Below are positions 53,916 through 63,143 of a stretch of 64,000 nt of DNA, piece after piece (position 1 is the stretch's first letter; every line of letters begins with the position of its first letter). The stretch spans positions 3,472,001 through 3,536,000 of the forward strand of contig OY730443.1 of assembly GCA_963422705.1 (NCBI GenBank). The letters run 5' to 3'. Both the position numbers and the translations under genes were made by a program. A model generated the notes under the pieces. The model did no database searches. It was not told the DNA's origin and saw only the letters and a list, made by a program, of their open reading frames with translations. This DNA is from G963422705 sp963422705. Its GTDB lineage: Bacteria > Poribacteria > WGA-4E > WGA-3G.

Positions 53916-55859
53916 TTGCAAAAATCACAAGCTATTGATGACTCCACTGTCGTGAGAGAACAGCGGAAACGCCGTGATATCGGCGTTACCTGGCGTGCCA
54001 TTCTGATTGCTCTTTTTCTCATTCCGCCTAATGTCTTTTGGGTGATTGAGGTTGAGTGTGTCTGGCATTCGGGACACCCCACCACCATCTCTCTCTTCTG
54101 GAACGTTGTTCTTAACATCTTTTTTCTCATCTTGCTAAACCTTTTTATCAAGCGTTTCGCGCCGAAAGCGGCGTTGACGCAAGGTGAGATGATTACCATC
54201 TACGCCATGCTCTCTATCGCATCCGGCTTAGCGGGGCATGATACATTGGCGCTCACAATTCCTGCGCTTCCGCATGCGTTTTGGTTCGCGACGTTGGAAA
54301 ACGATTGGGCAGATATGTTCCACACGTATATTCCGTCGCACCTTGTCGTTTCAGACAAGGACATTATCCGCGGATTCTACGAGGGCAATACGCCGTTTTA
54401 CAATGCCAAAATTGGGGGAGCATGGATAAAGCCGACGTTGTGGTGGACATCGTTTATCCTAGCACTCGGCACGATTATGATTTGTCTGAATGTTCTGATT
54501 CGGAAGCAGTGGACAGAGCACGAAAAGCTAGCGTATCCGATTATCCAGCTGCCGATGGCAATTACGGAACGCGGCGGGAGCGCGAAACTCTTTCGGAATC
54601 GGATTTTATGGTACGGGTTCATTATCGCCGCTGTACTGAATATATGGCATGGACTCGCTCATTTTTTCCCTGTGTTACCGGATTTCAGCGTTCGACACAA
54701 TGCCCGCAATTGGGGAACATTCTTTACGGAAAAACCGTGGAACGCTGTCGGTAACATTCCGGTTCCGTTTTATCCATTCGTGATTGGCTTAGGGTTCTTA
54801 CTCCCCCTTGATCTTTCCTTTTCAATGTGGTTTTTTTTTCTATTTGAGAAGGCCCAGCGGGTTTTCGGCAGTGCCATGGCAATTCCTGCCCCTTTCCCTT
54901 ATAACAGTGAACAATCGCTCGGCGGTTGGATGGCAATCTTCGTTATCGCGCTCCTTGTCACACGTAAACACATTGCCAACGTCGTCCGTACCGTTTTGGG
55001 AATGCCGAGGGGCATTGACGATTCTAAAGAACCCATCCGTTATCGGACAGCGCTACTCTTGATACTCATCGCGAGTCTCTATATTATTTGGTTCTGTCTG
55101 AAGGCGGGGATGACGCTCCCGATTATTCTACCGTTTTTCGCTTTTTTCTATGCTATTTCGATAGCGATTACGCGCGTCCGGGCTGAACTTGGGCCGCCCG
55201 CACATGAGATGGCGGGGATGTGTAACGCGCAACAGTTCTTGATTAATATCTTGGGAACCCGGGCGATTGGACCTAATAATTTGACTGTTTTTCCCTATTT
55301 CTGGTTTTTTAGTGGACGCGGATACCGAGAACACATCATGCCGCATCAACTAGAGGCTTTCAAAATGGCGGAACGTGCTAGGATGAATACCAAACGTCTC
55401 GTCCTCGCCATGGTACTTGCTGTGGTTGCTGGCTCCCTGGCTTCCTTTTGGGCAACTCTCAGCGAACTCTACCGCTTAGGCGGTGCGATAACGGGCGCGG
55501 GCGGGGGCATTGGACCCTCTGTTGGGCATATTGGGCAATTTGGATGGCTCGCGGGGCTATTTGCTTTTCCACGCGAGCCGGATATTCCAGCGATGAGTTT
55601 CATGGCCGGCGGCATGGGCTTTACTTTTTTCCTTATGTTCATGCGGATGCGATTTATTTGGTGGCCCCTCCACCCCGCCGGCTATCCTATCTCTATGACG
55701 TTTGGCGTCGGCTATTTCTGGAGTTGTCTCGTGATTAGCAGCTTCCTGAAGTGGATGGCACTCCGCTTCGGTGGCCCGGGAACTATCGCAAAATGGTCTT
55801 CTTCTTCTTCGGTGTTATCCTCGGTGAATACTGCATCGGGGGATTCTGGAGCGTCTTAA
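53916..55859 (+). CDS. DUF6785 multi-spanning membrane protein (C-terminus frameshifted)
   Basis: A 647-residue inner-membrane protein with many hydrophobic segments, recognisable as DUF6785 by its N-terminus (GVTWRAILIALFLIPPNVFWVIEVE), the GLAGHDTLALTIPALPHAFWFA region and YPIIQLPMAIT. Function is unknown. The start appears to be TTG 53916. Near the end the frame changes: after RFGGPG the listed frame gives a low-complexity serine tail ending at 55859, whereas the -1 frame from 55781 reads NYRKMVFFFFGVILGEY and continues through a plausible membrane segment to a stop at 55901-55903. A one-base loss in CCCGGG at 55775-55780 would explain it. Confidence 0.8.
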   Translation: MQKSQAIDDSTVVREQRKRRDIGVTWRAILIALFLIPPNVFWVIEVECVWHSGHPTTISLFWNVVLNIFFLILLNLFIKRFAPKAALTQGEMITIYAMLSIASGLAGHDTLALTIPALPHAFWFATLENDWADMFHTYIPSHLVVSDKDIIRGFYEGNTPFYNAKIGGAWIKPTLWWTSFILALGTIMICLNVLIRKQWTEHEKLAYPIIQLPMAITERGGSAKLFRNRILWYGFIIAAVLNIWHGLAHFFPVLPDFSVRHNARNWGTFFTEKPWNAVGNIPVPFYPFVIGLGFLLPLDLSFSMWFFFLFEKAQRVFGSAMAIPAPFPYNSEQSLGGWMAIFVIALLVTRKHIANVVRTVLGMPRGIDDSKEPIRYRTALLLILIASLYIIWFCLKAGMTLPIILPFFAFFYAISIAITRVRAELGPPAHEMAGMCNAQQFLINILGTRAIGPNNLTVFPYFWFFSGRGYREHIMPHQLEAFKMAERARMNTKRLVLAMVLAVVAGSLASFWATLSELYRLGGAITGAGGGIGPSVGHIGQFGWLAGLFAFPREPDIPAMSFMAGGMGFTFFLMFMRMRFIWWPLHPAGYPISMTFGVGYFWSCLVISSFLKWMALRFGGPGTIAKWSSSSSVLSSVNTASGDSGAS

Positions 55860-55945
55860 GTGTCATTATTCGAGAACCCATCTATGACTTCGCCCCGGGC
55901 TAGCGAAAACGCCATAGCAATGCGGCACAACCTCCCCATTTTTCA

Positions 55946-57016
55946 ATGAGAGATACGAAAAATATGAAACTGTCACGCTTTTACTTTTCCAGCGTTACAC
56001 TCACCCTGATTTTCTTAATAGGTGGAGTATCCGCAGATGAAGGTAGCCACGCTGCCGAATTTCTAAGCCATGGCGTCGGCGCCCGCGCGTTAGGAATGGG
56101 GAGTGCATTCGTCGCCGTTGCAGACGATGCCACGGCGACATATTGGAACCCCGCCGGGTTGACACGGGTTAAGAAACACAGCTTCTCTGCGATGTACTCC
56201 GATACGTTTAGCACGGGGGATGGGAGTTGGCTAAGCAGGGGTTTGGTTAGCTATCATTTCGCGAACTACGTCTATCAAATTGAAGATATCGGCAGCCTGG
56301 GTGTGAGTTGGATAGGGCTCGGCGTCGACGACATCCCCCGCACAACTTTCATCGACACCAACAACAACGGCATCTTGGGCGATTTTCAAGATAAAAACGG
56401 CAATGGCATTAAAGAGAATGGCGAACCTTATATCGACAGGCCCGAAGTCGCCGAATATTTCAGCAATACCGACACCGCGATATTAATCTCCTACGCCCGA
56501 CAGTTCCATCGCATTGCATCTATTGGTTTTAACTTCAAGTACCTTAGTCAAGCCGTCTATGATAAGCTCGGAAGGGGGTACGGCGTCGATATCGGCGTGA
56601 TGGCGGAACCCTACCGTGGCCTCCGGGTGGGAGTGCTATTGCTGGATGCAACCGGTACACAGGTTGAGTGGAATACGCCAGACGAGCCGACATTTACGCG
56701 CGGACGGAGGCTGAGACTCGGCAGTGCCTATCATTTCACAGTGCATCGTCTCGGCAAAGGGACTATCGGCGTGGACCTTGAAACTGCTCAAGGGGCGCTC
56801 GGCGAAGGCGGCGGCGGGGGGTTACTCTTTCGCGTTGGAGCGGAGTATTGGCTTTTTAATACCCTGGCCCTCCGTGGTGGATGGAATGGCCGCGGCCTGG
56901 CTGTGGGTGCGGGACTCCGTTTGAAAGTGGATATGATGTCATTTTTTGTGGATTACGCCTTTAACACGCATACCCTCGGGGCAGCGCAACGCATTTCCGT
57001 GTCCGGGGAATTTTAG
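55946..57016 (+). CDS. PorV/PorQ-like outer membrane beta-barrel protein
   Basis: A 356-residue exported protein. The N-terminus has a signal peptide (FYFSSVTLTLIFLIGGVSA) and then AAEFLSHGVGARALGMGSAFVAVADDATATYWNPAGL-type sequence, the hallmark of the PorV/PorQ/UPF0164 group related to FadL barrels. The remainder alternates amphipathic strands and ends in a typical terminal strand (QRISVSGEF). An Asp/Asn-rich insert (DTNNNGILGDFQDKNGNGI) looks like a calcium-binding loop. PorV is an outer-membrane part of type IX secretion in Bacteroidetes, but many homologues have other or unknown roles. ATG 55964 is an alternative start. Confidence 0.83.
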   Translation: MRDTKNMKLSRFYFSSVTLTLIFLIGGVSADEGSHAAEFLSHGVGARALGMGSAFVAVADDATATYWNPAGLTRVKKHSFSAMYSDTFSTGDGSWLSRGLVSYHFANYVYQIEDIGSLGVSWIGLGVDDIPRTTFIDTNNNGILGDFQDKNGNGIKENGEPYIDRPEVAEYFSNTDTAILISYARQFHRIASIGFNFKYLSQAVYDKLGRGYGVDIGVMAEPYRGLRVGVLLLDATGTQVEWNTPDEPTFTRGRRLRLGSAYHFTVHRLGKGTIGVDLETAQGALGEGGGGGLLFRVGAEYWLFNTLALRGGWNGRGLAVGAGLRLKVDMMSFFVDYAFNTHTLGAAQRISVSGEF

Positions 57017-57025
57017 GGTACATTC

Positions 57026-58219
57026 CTATAACCGGGGCTGCTCAAAAACCGTTTCTGTCCCGACGTAAATCTGCACCGGTGCCAAATATTGGCGAATTGT
57101 CTCTGTATTTACCCGCATGCCGAGCCCCGGGGCATCTGTAACCCGCACCATTCCGTCCGAATCAATGGACAAGGGCGCTGCTGTCAAACGTTGGGAGAGC
57201 GGAGAACCTGCTGCAGGATATTCTAATAGATTGAAATGTGGATTGGTTGCAAAAACGTGAAGCGATGCGGCAAGGCTGAGGTGGCTTTTGAAGGTATGGT
57301 TGACGTAATGTACCCGTTGTTTCTCTGCAAGTTGACGCACCTGAAATGCTGCTGTCACGCCGCCGATTCGGCCGGCATCAATTTGTACGAACTTGATGCC
57401 CCCGTGAATGATGAGTTCTTCCGCCATCCGATAGGTATTTGCGCCCTCGCCGGCAGCAATCGGCACGGGTGGCGCCAACCGAGAAAGTGAGTTGTAAGCT
57501 GCGATTGCCTCTGGCGCGAGGGGTTCCTCCAGCCATGTCAGTGCGAATTGAGCAAACGCCTTGGCACGGCGGTAAGCCGTCTCATAATCCGAATTCCAAA
57601 CAACACCCGCATCAACCATAATTTGGGCCTCTTCTCCCATTCCTTCGCGGGCAGCGCGCACAAGCGCAATGTCGTTTTCCTCACCCAATTTACCCAGTGG
57701 GCCCCATCCGAACTTAGCAGCACGGTATCCCTGTTCACGTAACCCTAAGGCGAGTTGATAGGTAGCCTCCGGTGTTTCCCCAAAGAGAACAGACGCATAA
57801 GGAAGTTTTGGGTGTACCACAGTAGATGTCGCTGACATCACCGCAAGTAAACGGTAGACGGGTTCACCTAACTGTTGTCCCATAATATCCCACAACGCGA
57901 TATCTGCTCCACTATAGGCGTGTTGGATGTGTTGAATATCTAAACCGTTCCGCAATGCGTTGGCGTGCAATTTTTTTACATCATCAGGTGTATTAAGCGT
58001 TTTACCAATGAGTGAAGTGCGGATGTTGATGATATTGCCGTGGGACATCGGGCAGCAGTAAGCAGCAATACTGACTAACGGTGATGCATCGCATTCGCCC
58101 CATCCTTCCAGTCCGGTATCCGTCCGAATCCGCACCAAGAGGGTATCTTGCGTGCCGTCGGCTGCATCTGTGATGTCAGGCATGCGAAGATAAAACGGGT
58201 CAACGGCGCTAATTTTCAT
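57026..58219 (-). CDS. Mandelate racemase/muconate lactonizing enzyme family protein
   Basis: A 397-residue enolase-superfamily enzyme. The barrel carries metal ligands as expected: Asp in MVDAGVVW, Glu in WLEEPLAPE and Glu in AAGEGANT, with a possible catalytic base His in VNHTFKSH. On the second strand one lysine (AAKFGWG) replaces the usual KxK pair. Family members abstract a proton next to a carboxylate, most often dehydrating sugar acids. Which acid is used cannot be said; the neighbours give no pathway. It converges on the PorV-like gene with a 9-base gap. Confidence 0.87.
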   Translation of the reverse strand: MKISAVDPFYLRMPDITDAADGTQDTLLVRIRTDTGLEGWGECDASPLVSIAAYCCPMSHGNIINIRTSLIGKTLNTPDDVKKLHANALRNGLDIQHIQHAYSGADIALWDIMGQQLGEPVYRLLAVMSATSTVVHPKLPYASVLFGETPEATYQLALGLREQGYRAAKFGWGPLGKLGEENDIALVRAAREGMGEEAQIMVDAGVVWNSDYETAYRRAKAFAQFALTWLEEPLAPEAIAAYNSLSRLAPPVPIAAGEGANTYRMAEELIIHGGIKFVQIDAGRIGGVTAAFQVRQLAEKQRVHYVNHTFKSHLSLAASLHVFATNPHFNLLEYPAAGSPLSQRLTAAPLSIDSDGMVRVTDAPGLGMRVNTETIRQYLAPVQIYVGTETVFEQPRL

Positions 58220-58313
58220 GGGCGCTACTTTTCATGTTTTTGTTCAGCGTTGCTGGGGAATCCTTTGCGCATCCGGGCTTGCTCGCAGTAACGTTTTTTT
58301 AGATGAGCCTTTT

Positions 58314-58769
58314 TCACCGCGGCAGTTGCGATTCTCTCTTTTTCGTTTCCTGAACCGTTACAAACCGGAGCGTTGAAATGGCGAGCCAACCGATGAGTCC
58401 TATCGCTGCACCGATGCACACCGCAAACGCTGCCCCTTTTGGACCGTTTAGCCGATTCAACGTTTCCGGATCCAGTTCACATGAAAGCGCTTTTATATTT
58501 TTGAGAGCGATATGCTGTTTTTTGCCATGTTTTACGTACTCAAGGGCTGCGGCGTCGGGACTCTCTATTTTCACGTCGGCGTTCCAAGAGGCAGTTTTTA
58601 AATGGATATGATTTTCTCCGGGGTTTCCCACCCAACTGGTTCTCACTCCTTTTTCACCTGCTTCATTGTAAATGGGTTCGACACGTGTCCGGGAAAGGAT
58701 GCTTACCAAAAGCGTGGTAGCTATATCTTTAGATTTTGCTAAGGCACTTTTTAATCTGGTCAAATTCAC
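58314..58769 (-). CDS. Small hypothetical protein with one membrane segment
   Basis: A 151-residue protein that I do not recognise. It starts with a basic amphipathic helix, has a beta-rich middle (GENHIHLKTASWNADVKIE, KKQHIALKNIKALSCELD) that could form a small barrel or PH-like fold, and near the C-terminus one strong membrane segment (GAAFAVCIGAAIGLIGWLAIS) followed by a basic tail. It lies about 95 bases upstream of the mandelate-racemase-type gene on the same strand. The composition looks like a real gene. No function proposed. Confidence 0.6.
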   Translation of the reverse strand: MNLTRLKSALAKSKDIATTLLVSILSRTRVEPIYNEAGEKGVRTSWVGNPGENHIHLKTASWNADVKIESPDAAALEYVKHGKKQHIALKNIKALSCELDPETLNRLNGPKGAAFAVCIGAAIGLIGWLAISTLRFVTVQETKKRESQLPR

Positions 58770-59175
58770 AGATTCCTCCGATTTTTTTCACCGTTCAAAA
58801 GTCTTGGGCGAGGTGCTTTATTGCTAAATTCATCTTAGTGAGAATCTATCTGAAAACATTATCTCATGTAGGACAAACAAAATCAAGTACAAGCTTGAAT
58901 TAAAACGAAAAGCGTTATGCCACCAACAGGAACTGCTATGATAGAAAAAACCTTGACATATCAACGGTTTTATGCAAGAATATATAAAGAACAGTAACGA
59001 AGTGCATCTGTTTCTCGCAACAGTCGTCCGGTTAAGTCGTGAGAGACAAAAACGTTTTCTTAAAATGGCCGGGTTGATGTAGATAAGAGATAAAAGAGGG
59101 TGCATGTTCTACTTGGATTCATTGGCGTTATGGTTTCTAGTGATAAAGAAATAGTGATTTAATAAAGAGTTTTCT
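58770..59175. other. Intergenic region between divergent genes
   Basis: About 400 AT-rich bases. A TTGACA at 58953-58958 is followed after 17 bases by AAGAAT, and TATATA lies a little further at 58981, so a plus-strand promoter for the LON-domain gene is likely here. A minus-strand frame across 58830-59105 has cysteine/phenylalanine-rich composition unlike a normal protein and is not called. Confidence 0.45.
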
Positions 59176-59829
59176 ATGCAAACTGATTCCCTTGCATCTT
59201 ATGAACGAGAGATTCCGCTTTTTCCGTTGCAGGTGGTTTTGTTCCCCGGCGGCGTATTACCGCTTCATATTTTTGAACAGCGGTATCGCGATATGGTTAA
59301 ATTCTGTTTGGAACATGAATCTGAGTTCGGTATCATTCTCATAAAAGAGGATGAGGAAGTAGACGGGCCCTTGACGCCATGTAGGGTTGGCACGGCGGTT
59401 CGGATTCGTGATGTTGAACAGTTACCGGATGGCCGCATGAACATCATGACATTAGGTGAATATCGGTTTGAAATTCTGGAGGCATTGGAAAATCGTCCAT
59501 ATTTAGTCGGTAGAGTGCAGTTACTTGACAGATTAACGGCGGAGGAAGAGCCTGCGTTGGAAACAATTACGCGGGAAATTGAAGAGCTGTATGAGGGGTA
59601 TGAATTGTTATCCAGCCGGTTAATTTGGGGGTGGTACTCCCCAGAGGAGCGTCCGCGCCATCCACGCGAGCTCGCCTATCAGATTGCGACACGTCTGCGA
59701 ATCTCGCTTGAAGAAAAACAGCGCCTCTTGGAAACGTTGCCATTGGAAGAACTCCTCATGCGCGAGCGCGAAATATTGAAAAACGAGAATCGGAGCATCT
59801 CTTTCCGATTGATGGCACGAAATAATTAA
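59176..59829 (+). CDS. LON substrate-binding (N-terminal) domain protein
   Basis: A 217-residue protein consisting of the LON N-terminal domain alone, with no ATPase or protease part. The N-terminus IPLFPLQVVLFPGGVLPLHIFEQRYRDM-type motif is unmistakable, followed by GIILIKEDEEVDGPLTPCRVGTAVRI and a helical C-terminal bundle. Stand-alone proteins of this kind are widespread in bacteria; they may bind substrates or act as adaptors, but the role is not established. It is followed by a hairpin and then pgsA-like and two small genes on the same strand. Confidence 0.88.
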   Translation: MQTDSLASYEREIPLFPLQVVLFPGGVLPLHIFEQRYRDMVKFCLEHESEFGIILIKEDEEVDGPLTPCRVGTAVRIRDVEQLPDGRMNIMTLGEYRFEILEALENRPYLVGRVQLLDRLTAEEEPALETITREIEELYEGYELLSSRLIWGWYSPEERPRHPRELAYQIATRLRISLEEKQRLLETLPLEELLMREREILKNENRSISFRLMARNN

Positions 59830-59838
59830 CACATCCTC

Positions 59839-59882
59839 AAGCCGTGTAATCCATTTTTTTTTATCAGGATGCGGTTCGGCTT
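59839..59882 (+). terminator. Possible terminator after the LON-domain gene
   Basis: AAGCCG (59839-59844) pairs with CGGCTT (59877-59882), with an inner ATCC/GGAT, followed by GTTTTC. The loop is long and the T-run short, so this is moderate evidence. Confidence 0.4.
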
Positions 59883-59944
59883 GTTTTCATGAATATTTCT
59901 TAAGCGTGACTCGCTAGAGATTTTTTGGATTATCCCTACATTAA

Positions 59945-60577
59945 ATGGCACTAAAGGCTTCTGTTCACCAGTTTACGGAAACCCGGGTGATTCGAATTTC
60001 TGCCCGAGATTTCTTCTACGTCAGCAATCTGCTATCAACTTTCAGGTTACTCATTGTGCCTTTTATCTTTTATTTTATTTACCGGGCACAGTGGGAAATC
60101 GCCTCGATTTTTGGAAGCGCTGCCATTGTTAGTGACATGCTTGACGGGTTTTTCGCGAGGCGATTAAACCAACACACACAATTGGGATACATTTTGGATC
60201 CGGTTGCCGACAAAACCGCCATCTTAGCAGTCGTTTTTGCGTTGGTTTTATCCCAAACGGCATTTCCGCTTTGGGCGTTTGTCGCCATTGCCGCTCGTGA
60301 TATTGCAATCGTGCTAGGCAACGTAATTTTGGCGTATAAAGCGAAAATGATTCTCCGCTCTAATTTGTGGGGAAAATGTACCAGTCTCACTTTCGCAATT
60401 GCATTGATGCTCTACCTACTCCGGCCAATCGTACCTCAATTCCCCAAGAATATTGAGTCTTATAGTCTCTATCTGGCTTTGGTATTTGCTGGCGTATCAA
60501 CCTGGAGCTATGCACGCAAGATGTTCGGTGAGTTACAACACCGGCATGCTGAGCAACCCAGAATTAGGAATATTTAA
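59945..60577 (+). CDS. CDP-alcohol phosphatidyltransferase (PgsA-like)
   Basis: A 210-residue inner-membrane enzyme with the diagnostic motif DMLDGFFARRLNQHTQLGYILDPVADK, matching D-x2-D-G-x2-A-R-x8-G-x3-D-x3-D, and about six membrane helices. Such enzymes swap CMP of CDP-diacylglycerol for an alcohol; size and motif fit glycerol-3-phosphate as acceptor, giving phosphatidylglycerol phosphate. Head-group specificity is inferred, so I leave the symbol blank. The ATG at 59945 has little ribosome-site support. The next gene begins 2 bases after its stop, indicating cotranscription. Confidence 0.87.
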   Translation: MALKASVHQFTETRVIRISARDFFYVSNLLSTFRLLIVPFIFYFIYRAQWEIASIFGSAAIVSDMLDGFFARRLNQHTQLGYILDPVADKTAILAVVFALVLSQTAFPLWAFVAIAARDIAIVLGNVILAYKAKMILRSNLWGKCTSLTFAIALMLYLLRPIVPQFPKNIESYSLYLALVFAGVSTWSYARKMFGELQHRHAEQPRIRNI

Positions 60578-60579
60578 AA

Positions 60580-61074
60580 ATGGACCTTTATATGGAACTT
60601 GACGATGTCGTCAAAGCGATAGGTGTGGAAGCGCACATTGTCAAAAGCACCTTAGAACGCCGAGCGCCAGAGCTTGAACCTTATCTGCGTGTTGTAGCTG
60701 GAAAGCCTCAAGATGGCAGTGACACGCCGAGCCCCCAACTTCAATTACGGGTTGATGGCCTCGCACCCCTGATTAAAAAGCTCAGTTACAATATCCCAAC
60801 CGACGAAATTATTGAGAATCTCATCTGTCAGGTTATACATCTCACACATCTACATGAAACAAATGAACAGTTAAAGAAACAGAATGAAGAACTGCTTCAC
60901 GAAAATCAGGAGCTAAAGCAGACAGTCGCAGGGCTTGACGAAGATAATTATAATTTGCATGAACAAGTTCAAGAAAATCAGGACTTGTACGCGCAAGTTG
61001 ACAATTTAACACAGCAATTGCACGAAAAATCTACGAAAACCAAGAAAACGCGCTGGTTTTGGGGAAGGGAGTAA
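60580..61074 (+). CDS. Small protein with MerR-like N-terminus and C-terminal coiled coil
   Basis: A 164-residue protein starting at ATG 60580 (another ATG is at 60592). The first ~70 residues (LDDVVKAIGVEAHIVKSTLERRAPELEPYLRV) look like a winged-helix MerR-type fold, and the final ~80 form a long coiled coil (ETNEQLKKQNEELLHENQEL, LHEQVQENQDLYAQVDNLT) ending in a basic/tryptophan tail (KKTRWFWGRE). It could be a DNA-binding regulator or a scaffold. It begins 2 bases after the pgsA-like stop. No family name is claimed. Confidence 0.7.
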   Translation: MDLYMELDDVVKAIGVEAHIVKSTLERRAPELEPYLRVVAGKPQDGSDTPSPQLQLRVDGLAPLIKKLSYNIPTDEIIENLICQVIHLTHLHETNEQLKKQNEELLHENQELKQTVAGLDEDNYNLHEQVQENQDLYAQVDNLTQQLHEKSTKTKKTRWFWGRE

Positions 61075-61129
61075 ACAAGCGGGCAGCTGAATGTGCGAAT
61101 ACGCACTCGCCTGAGTCTAAGAATTAACG

Positions 61130-61720
61130 ATGACAAAACAAAAATGGAATCAACAGAGCGCAATCGGACTAGGTGTTCTCAGCCTGGGTTTCCTCTATTT
61201 TCCTCAAGCTGGAATACTCCTTAAAGGCGTCTCGTTCGTGCTCCTGAGTATCTCTGCCATTTTAGCCGGCACCTCTTTCCAAAATAAAAGGACAGTCGAA
61301 ATCACAGCCGCGCTTGGCTTACTTGTTGGGCTCGTGTTTCTTTACCTCCCTCTGTTTGCATCTGTTCGAGGTACGGCGTTTCATCTACTGTTTGCTAATG
61401 CAATCGCCTTTGGGCTGGTGGCCTCTGCCAAACGATTTGCAACCGCCGCATCCGTATTTTTCGTCTTTATCGGTATCGGGTTTCTCTATCAACCTTTCTT
61501 GCCAAGCCTCAGCGGCAGTTCCCTCCATCTGTTACTTCCGGGTATAACCGTTTTCGCGATTGTCTCTACACCGACGGTGCTTAGCGAACGTATCACGATT
61601 GGTTTAATTACCCTTGGCCTAATTTCGCTTTGCCAGCCCTGGCTGATTCTCTTTTATCAAACCGGCTTTCACTTACTACTTACCGGCTTGACCGGATTCA
61701 TTGTCGTTGCACATCGTTAA
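61130..61720 (+). CDS. Membrane protein made of four ~48-residue repeats
   Basis: A 196-residue, very hydrophobic protein with about eight membrane segments and no recognised family. It is an internal four-fold repeat: the short motif FLYFP (21-25), FLYLP (70-74), FLYQP (118-122), SLCQP (166-170) recurs every 48-49 residues, each followed about ten residues later by a G-x-x-F/L-H-L-L-L-like segment (GTAFHLLF, GSSLHLLLP, GFHLLLTG). Each repeat is probably one helix pair. No charged catalytic residues are seen, so a structural or transport role is possible. It lies 55 bases after the coiled-coil gene. Confidence 0.75.
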   Translation: MTKQKWNQQSAIGLGVLSLGFLYFPQAGILLKGVSFVLLSISAILAGTSFQNKRTVEITAALGLLVGLVFLYLPLFASVRGTAFHLLFANAIAFGLVASAKRFATAASVFFVFIGIGFLYQPFLPSLSGSSLHLLLPGITVFAIVSTPTVLSERITIGLITLGLISLCQPWLILFYQTGFHLLLTGLTGFIVVAHR

Positions 61721-61805
61721 TTTCTATGGTAGTCTTATTTGCGACAGATAGGAACCGTTTCCTCATTGTGATATGCGAATGCCCGGGATCTGATACAGGA
61801 ATTTT

Positions 61806-62930
61806 ATGGATTCAACCAAAACCGTTCGTATTGTGATAATCGGTGCCGGCATCATCGGCGCATCCATGGCTTATCGTCTTTCACGAAGGACGAACGTTGC
61901 CGTAACCGTTATTGAACGAGACGTGCCCGGTTCCGGTGCATCCGGACACTCTTTCGCTTGGGTGAATGCCTTTGGGAAGTCCCCCGGGGATTATCATGCT
62001 TTCAATCGCCGTTCCTTGGATATGTGGTATCGGTTCGCGCATCAACTCGACGAGGATATTGGCGTACATTACGGGGGTGAGATGCAGTGGGAAAACCGGG
62101 CAGAATCCGCGCTGCAATTGAGACAACACGTCCGGCAACTACAGAATTGGGGATATCCCTGCCGTCTCATTACTCCTCAAGAAATGATGGAACTTGAGCC
62201 TGGCATCTCCGCCGACAACGTGTTAGCAGCCTCATACGCAGAAGCAGATATCCACGTTGAGCTCGATAAATGCATCGATATCTGTCTTCAGTGTGCGCGG
62301 CGCTCGGGCACGATTGTGCATCCCCATACCACTGTCACCGGATTTGGCATTCATAAAGGGAGAATCACTAACGTCAAGGCAGCCGATTCCGAATTTCCAT
62401 GCGATGTCGCCGTTTTAGCCAGCGGTGTTCACACAACTGAACTCGCCGCACTTGCCAAGGTAACTGTCCCACAACAACGGAGTCCGGGTATCGTGGTTAA
62501 GACAACTTCTTGCCCCAAACTCTTACAGAATGCCGCTGTGATTCACGCCCCACCGGTGGATGAAAATCGTCAGCATTTGCATCTCCGGCAACTGACTGAT
62601 GGGACGCTGCGCATCGGTGAAGGCACACAAGAAGGCATCAACCGAGATACTTCGCAACGGCACGCTGACGCGCTCCTCGCTCGCGCCAAAGCCTACTTAC
62701 CCGCAATAGGAAACGCACGGGTAACTCCGGTCCCACTCGGCTATCGTCCTATGCCGCTTGATGGATTTCCTATCCTTGGATTTACGCCAACCGTACCAAA
62801 TCTGTATATTGCACTCATGCACAGTGGCGTGACGCTCGCACCACTGGTAAGCGAAATGGCGATGTTAGAGATTGTTGACGGCGCACGAGTAGAACTGTTT
62901 GCACCGTATCGATTGGAACGGTTTTTGTAG
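61806..62930 (+). CDS. FAD-dependent amino-acid oxidase-type oxidoreductase (DAO family)
   Basis: A 374-residue flavoprotein. The N-terminal FAD loop IIGAGIIGASMAYRL is near residues 11-25, followed by VIERDVPGSGASGHSFAWVN, and the C-terminus has GYRPMPLDGFPILGFTPTVPNLYIALMHSGVTLAP, typical of the DAO superfamily (glycine/D-amino acid oxidases, sarcosine oxidase-like enzymes). It oxidises an amine or amino acid and passes electrons to oxygen or a carrier. No transport or catabolic partner is adjacent. The ATG at 61806 gives the usual N-terminus. Confidence 0.87.
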   Translation: MDSTKTVRIVIIGAGIIGASMAYRLSRRTNVAVTVIERDVPGSGASGHSFAWVNAFGKSPGDYHAFNRRSLDMWYRFAHQLDEDIGVHYGGEMQWENRAESALQLRQHVRQLQNWGYPCRLITPQEMMELEPGISADNVLAASYAEADIHVELDKCIDICLQCARRSGTIVHPHTTVTGFGIHKGRITNVKAADSEFPCDVAVLASGVHTTELAALAKVTVPQQRSPGIVVKTTSCPKLLQNAAVIHAPPVDENRQHLHLRQLTDGTLRIGEGTQEGINRDTSQRHADALLARAKAYLPAIGNARVTPVPLGYRPMPLDGFPILGFTPTVPNLYIALMHSGVTLAPLVSEMAMLEIVDGARVELFAPYRLERFL

Positions 62931-63143
62931 GAATCATTGCCCGGGCACGCCATTAACGGTGTTTCTGATAGTCGTGTTTTTTGCTGTAGGAGAACCTTCA
63001 GTATCGTTGAAGAGACACCGGCCCCGAATTCGCGCTCCAAACCTCTTCTCTTTACAAATAGTTCATGGAACTCGCATAAAAATAAGCGTTGTGCTCCGAC
63101 TTTAAGAAGAATTTCATCCAATGTAACCAAACTTTTGACGCGC

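Noticed and set aside
58830..59105. Minus-strand open frame of 91 codons
   Set aside because: Composition rich in Cys, Phe and Arg with no pattern of a folded protein; AT-rich intergenic DNA readily gives such frames.
62741..63130. Minus-strand open frame of 129 codons starting MVTLDEILLKV
   Set aside because: Most of it is antisense to the well-supported DAO-type oxidoreductase gene, and the part outside has no recognisable family or ribosome site.
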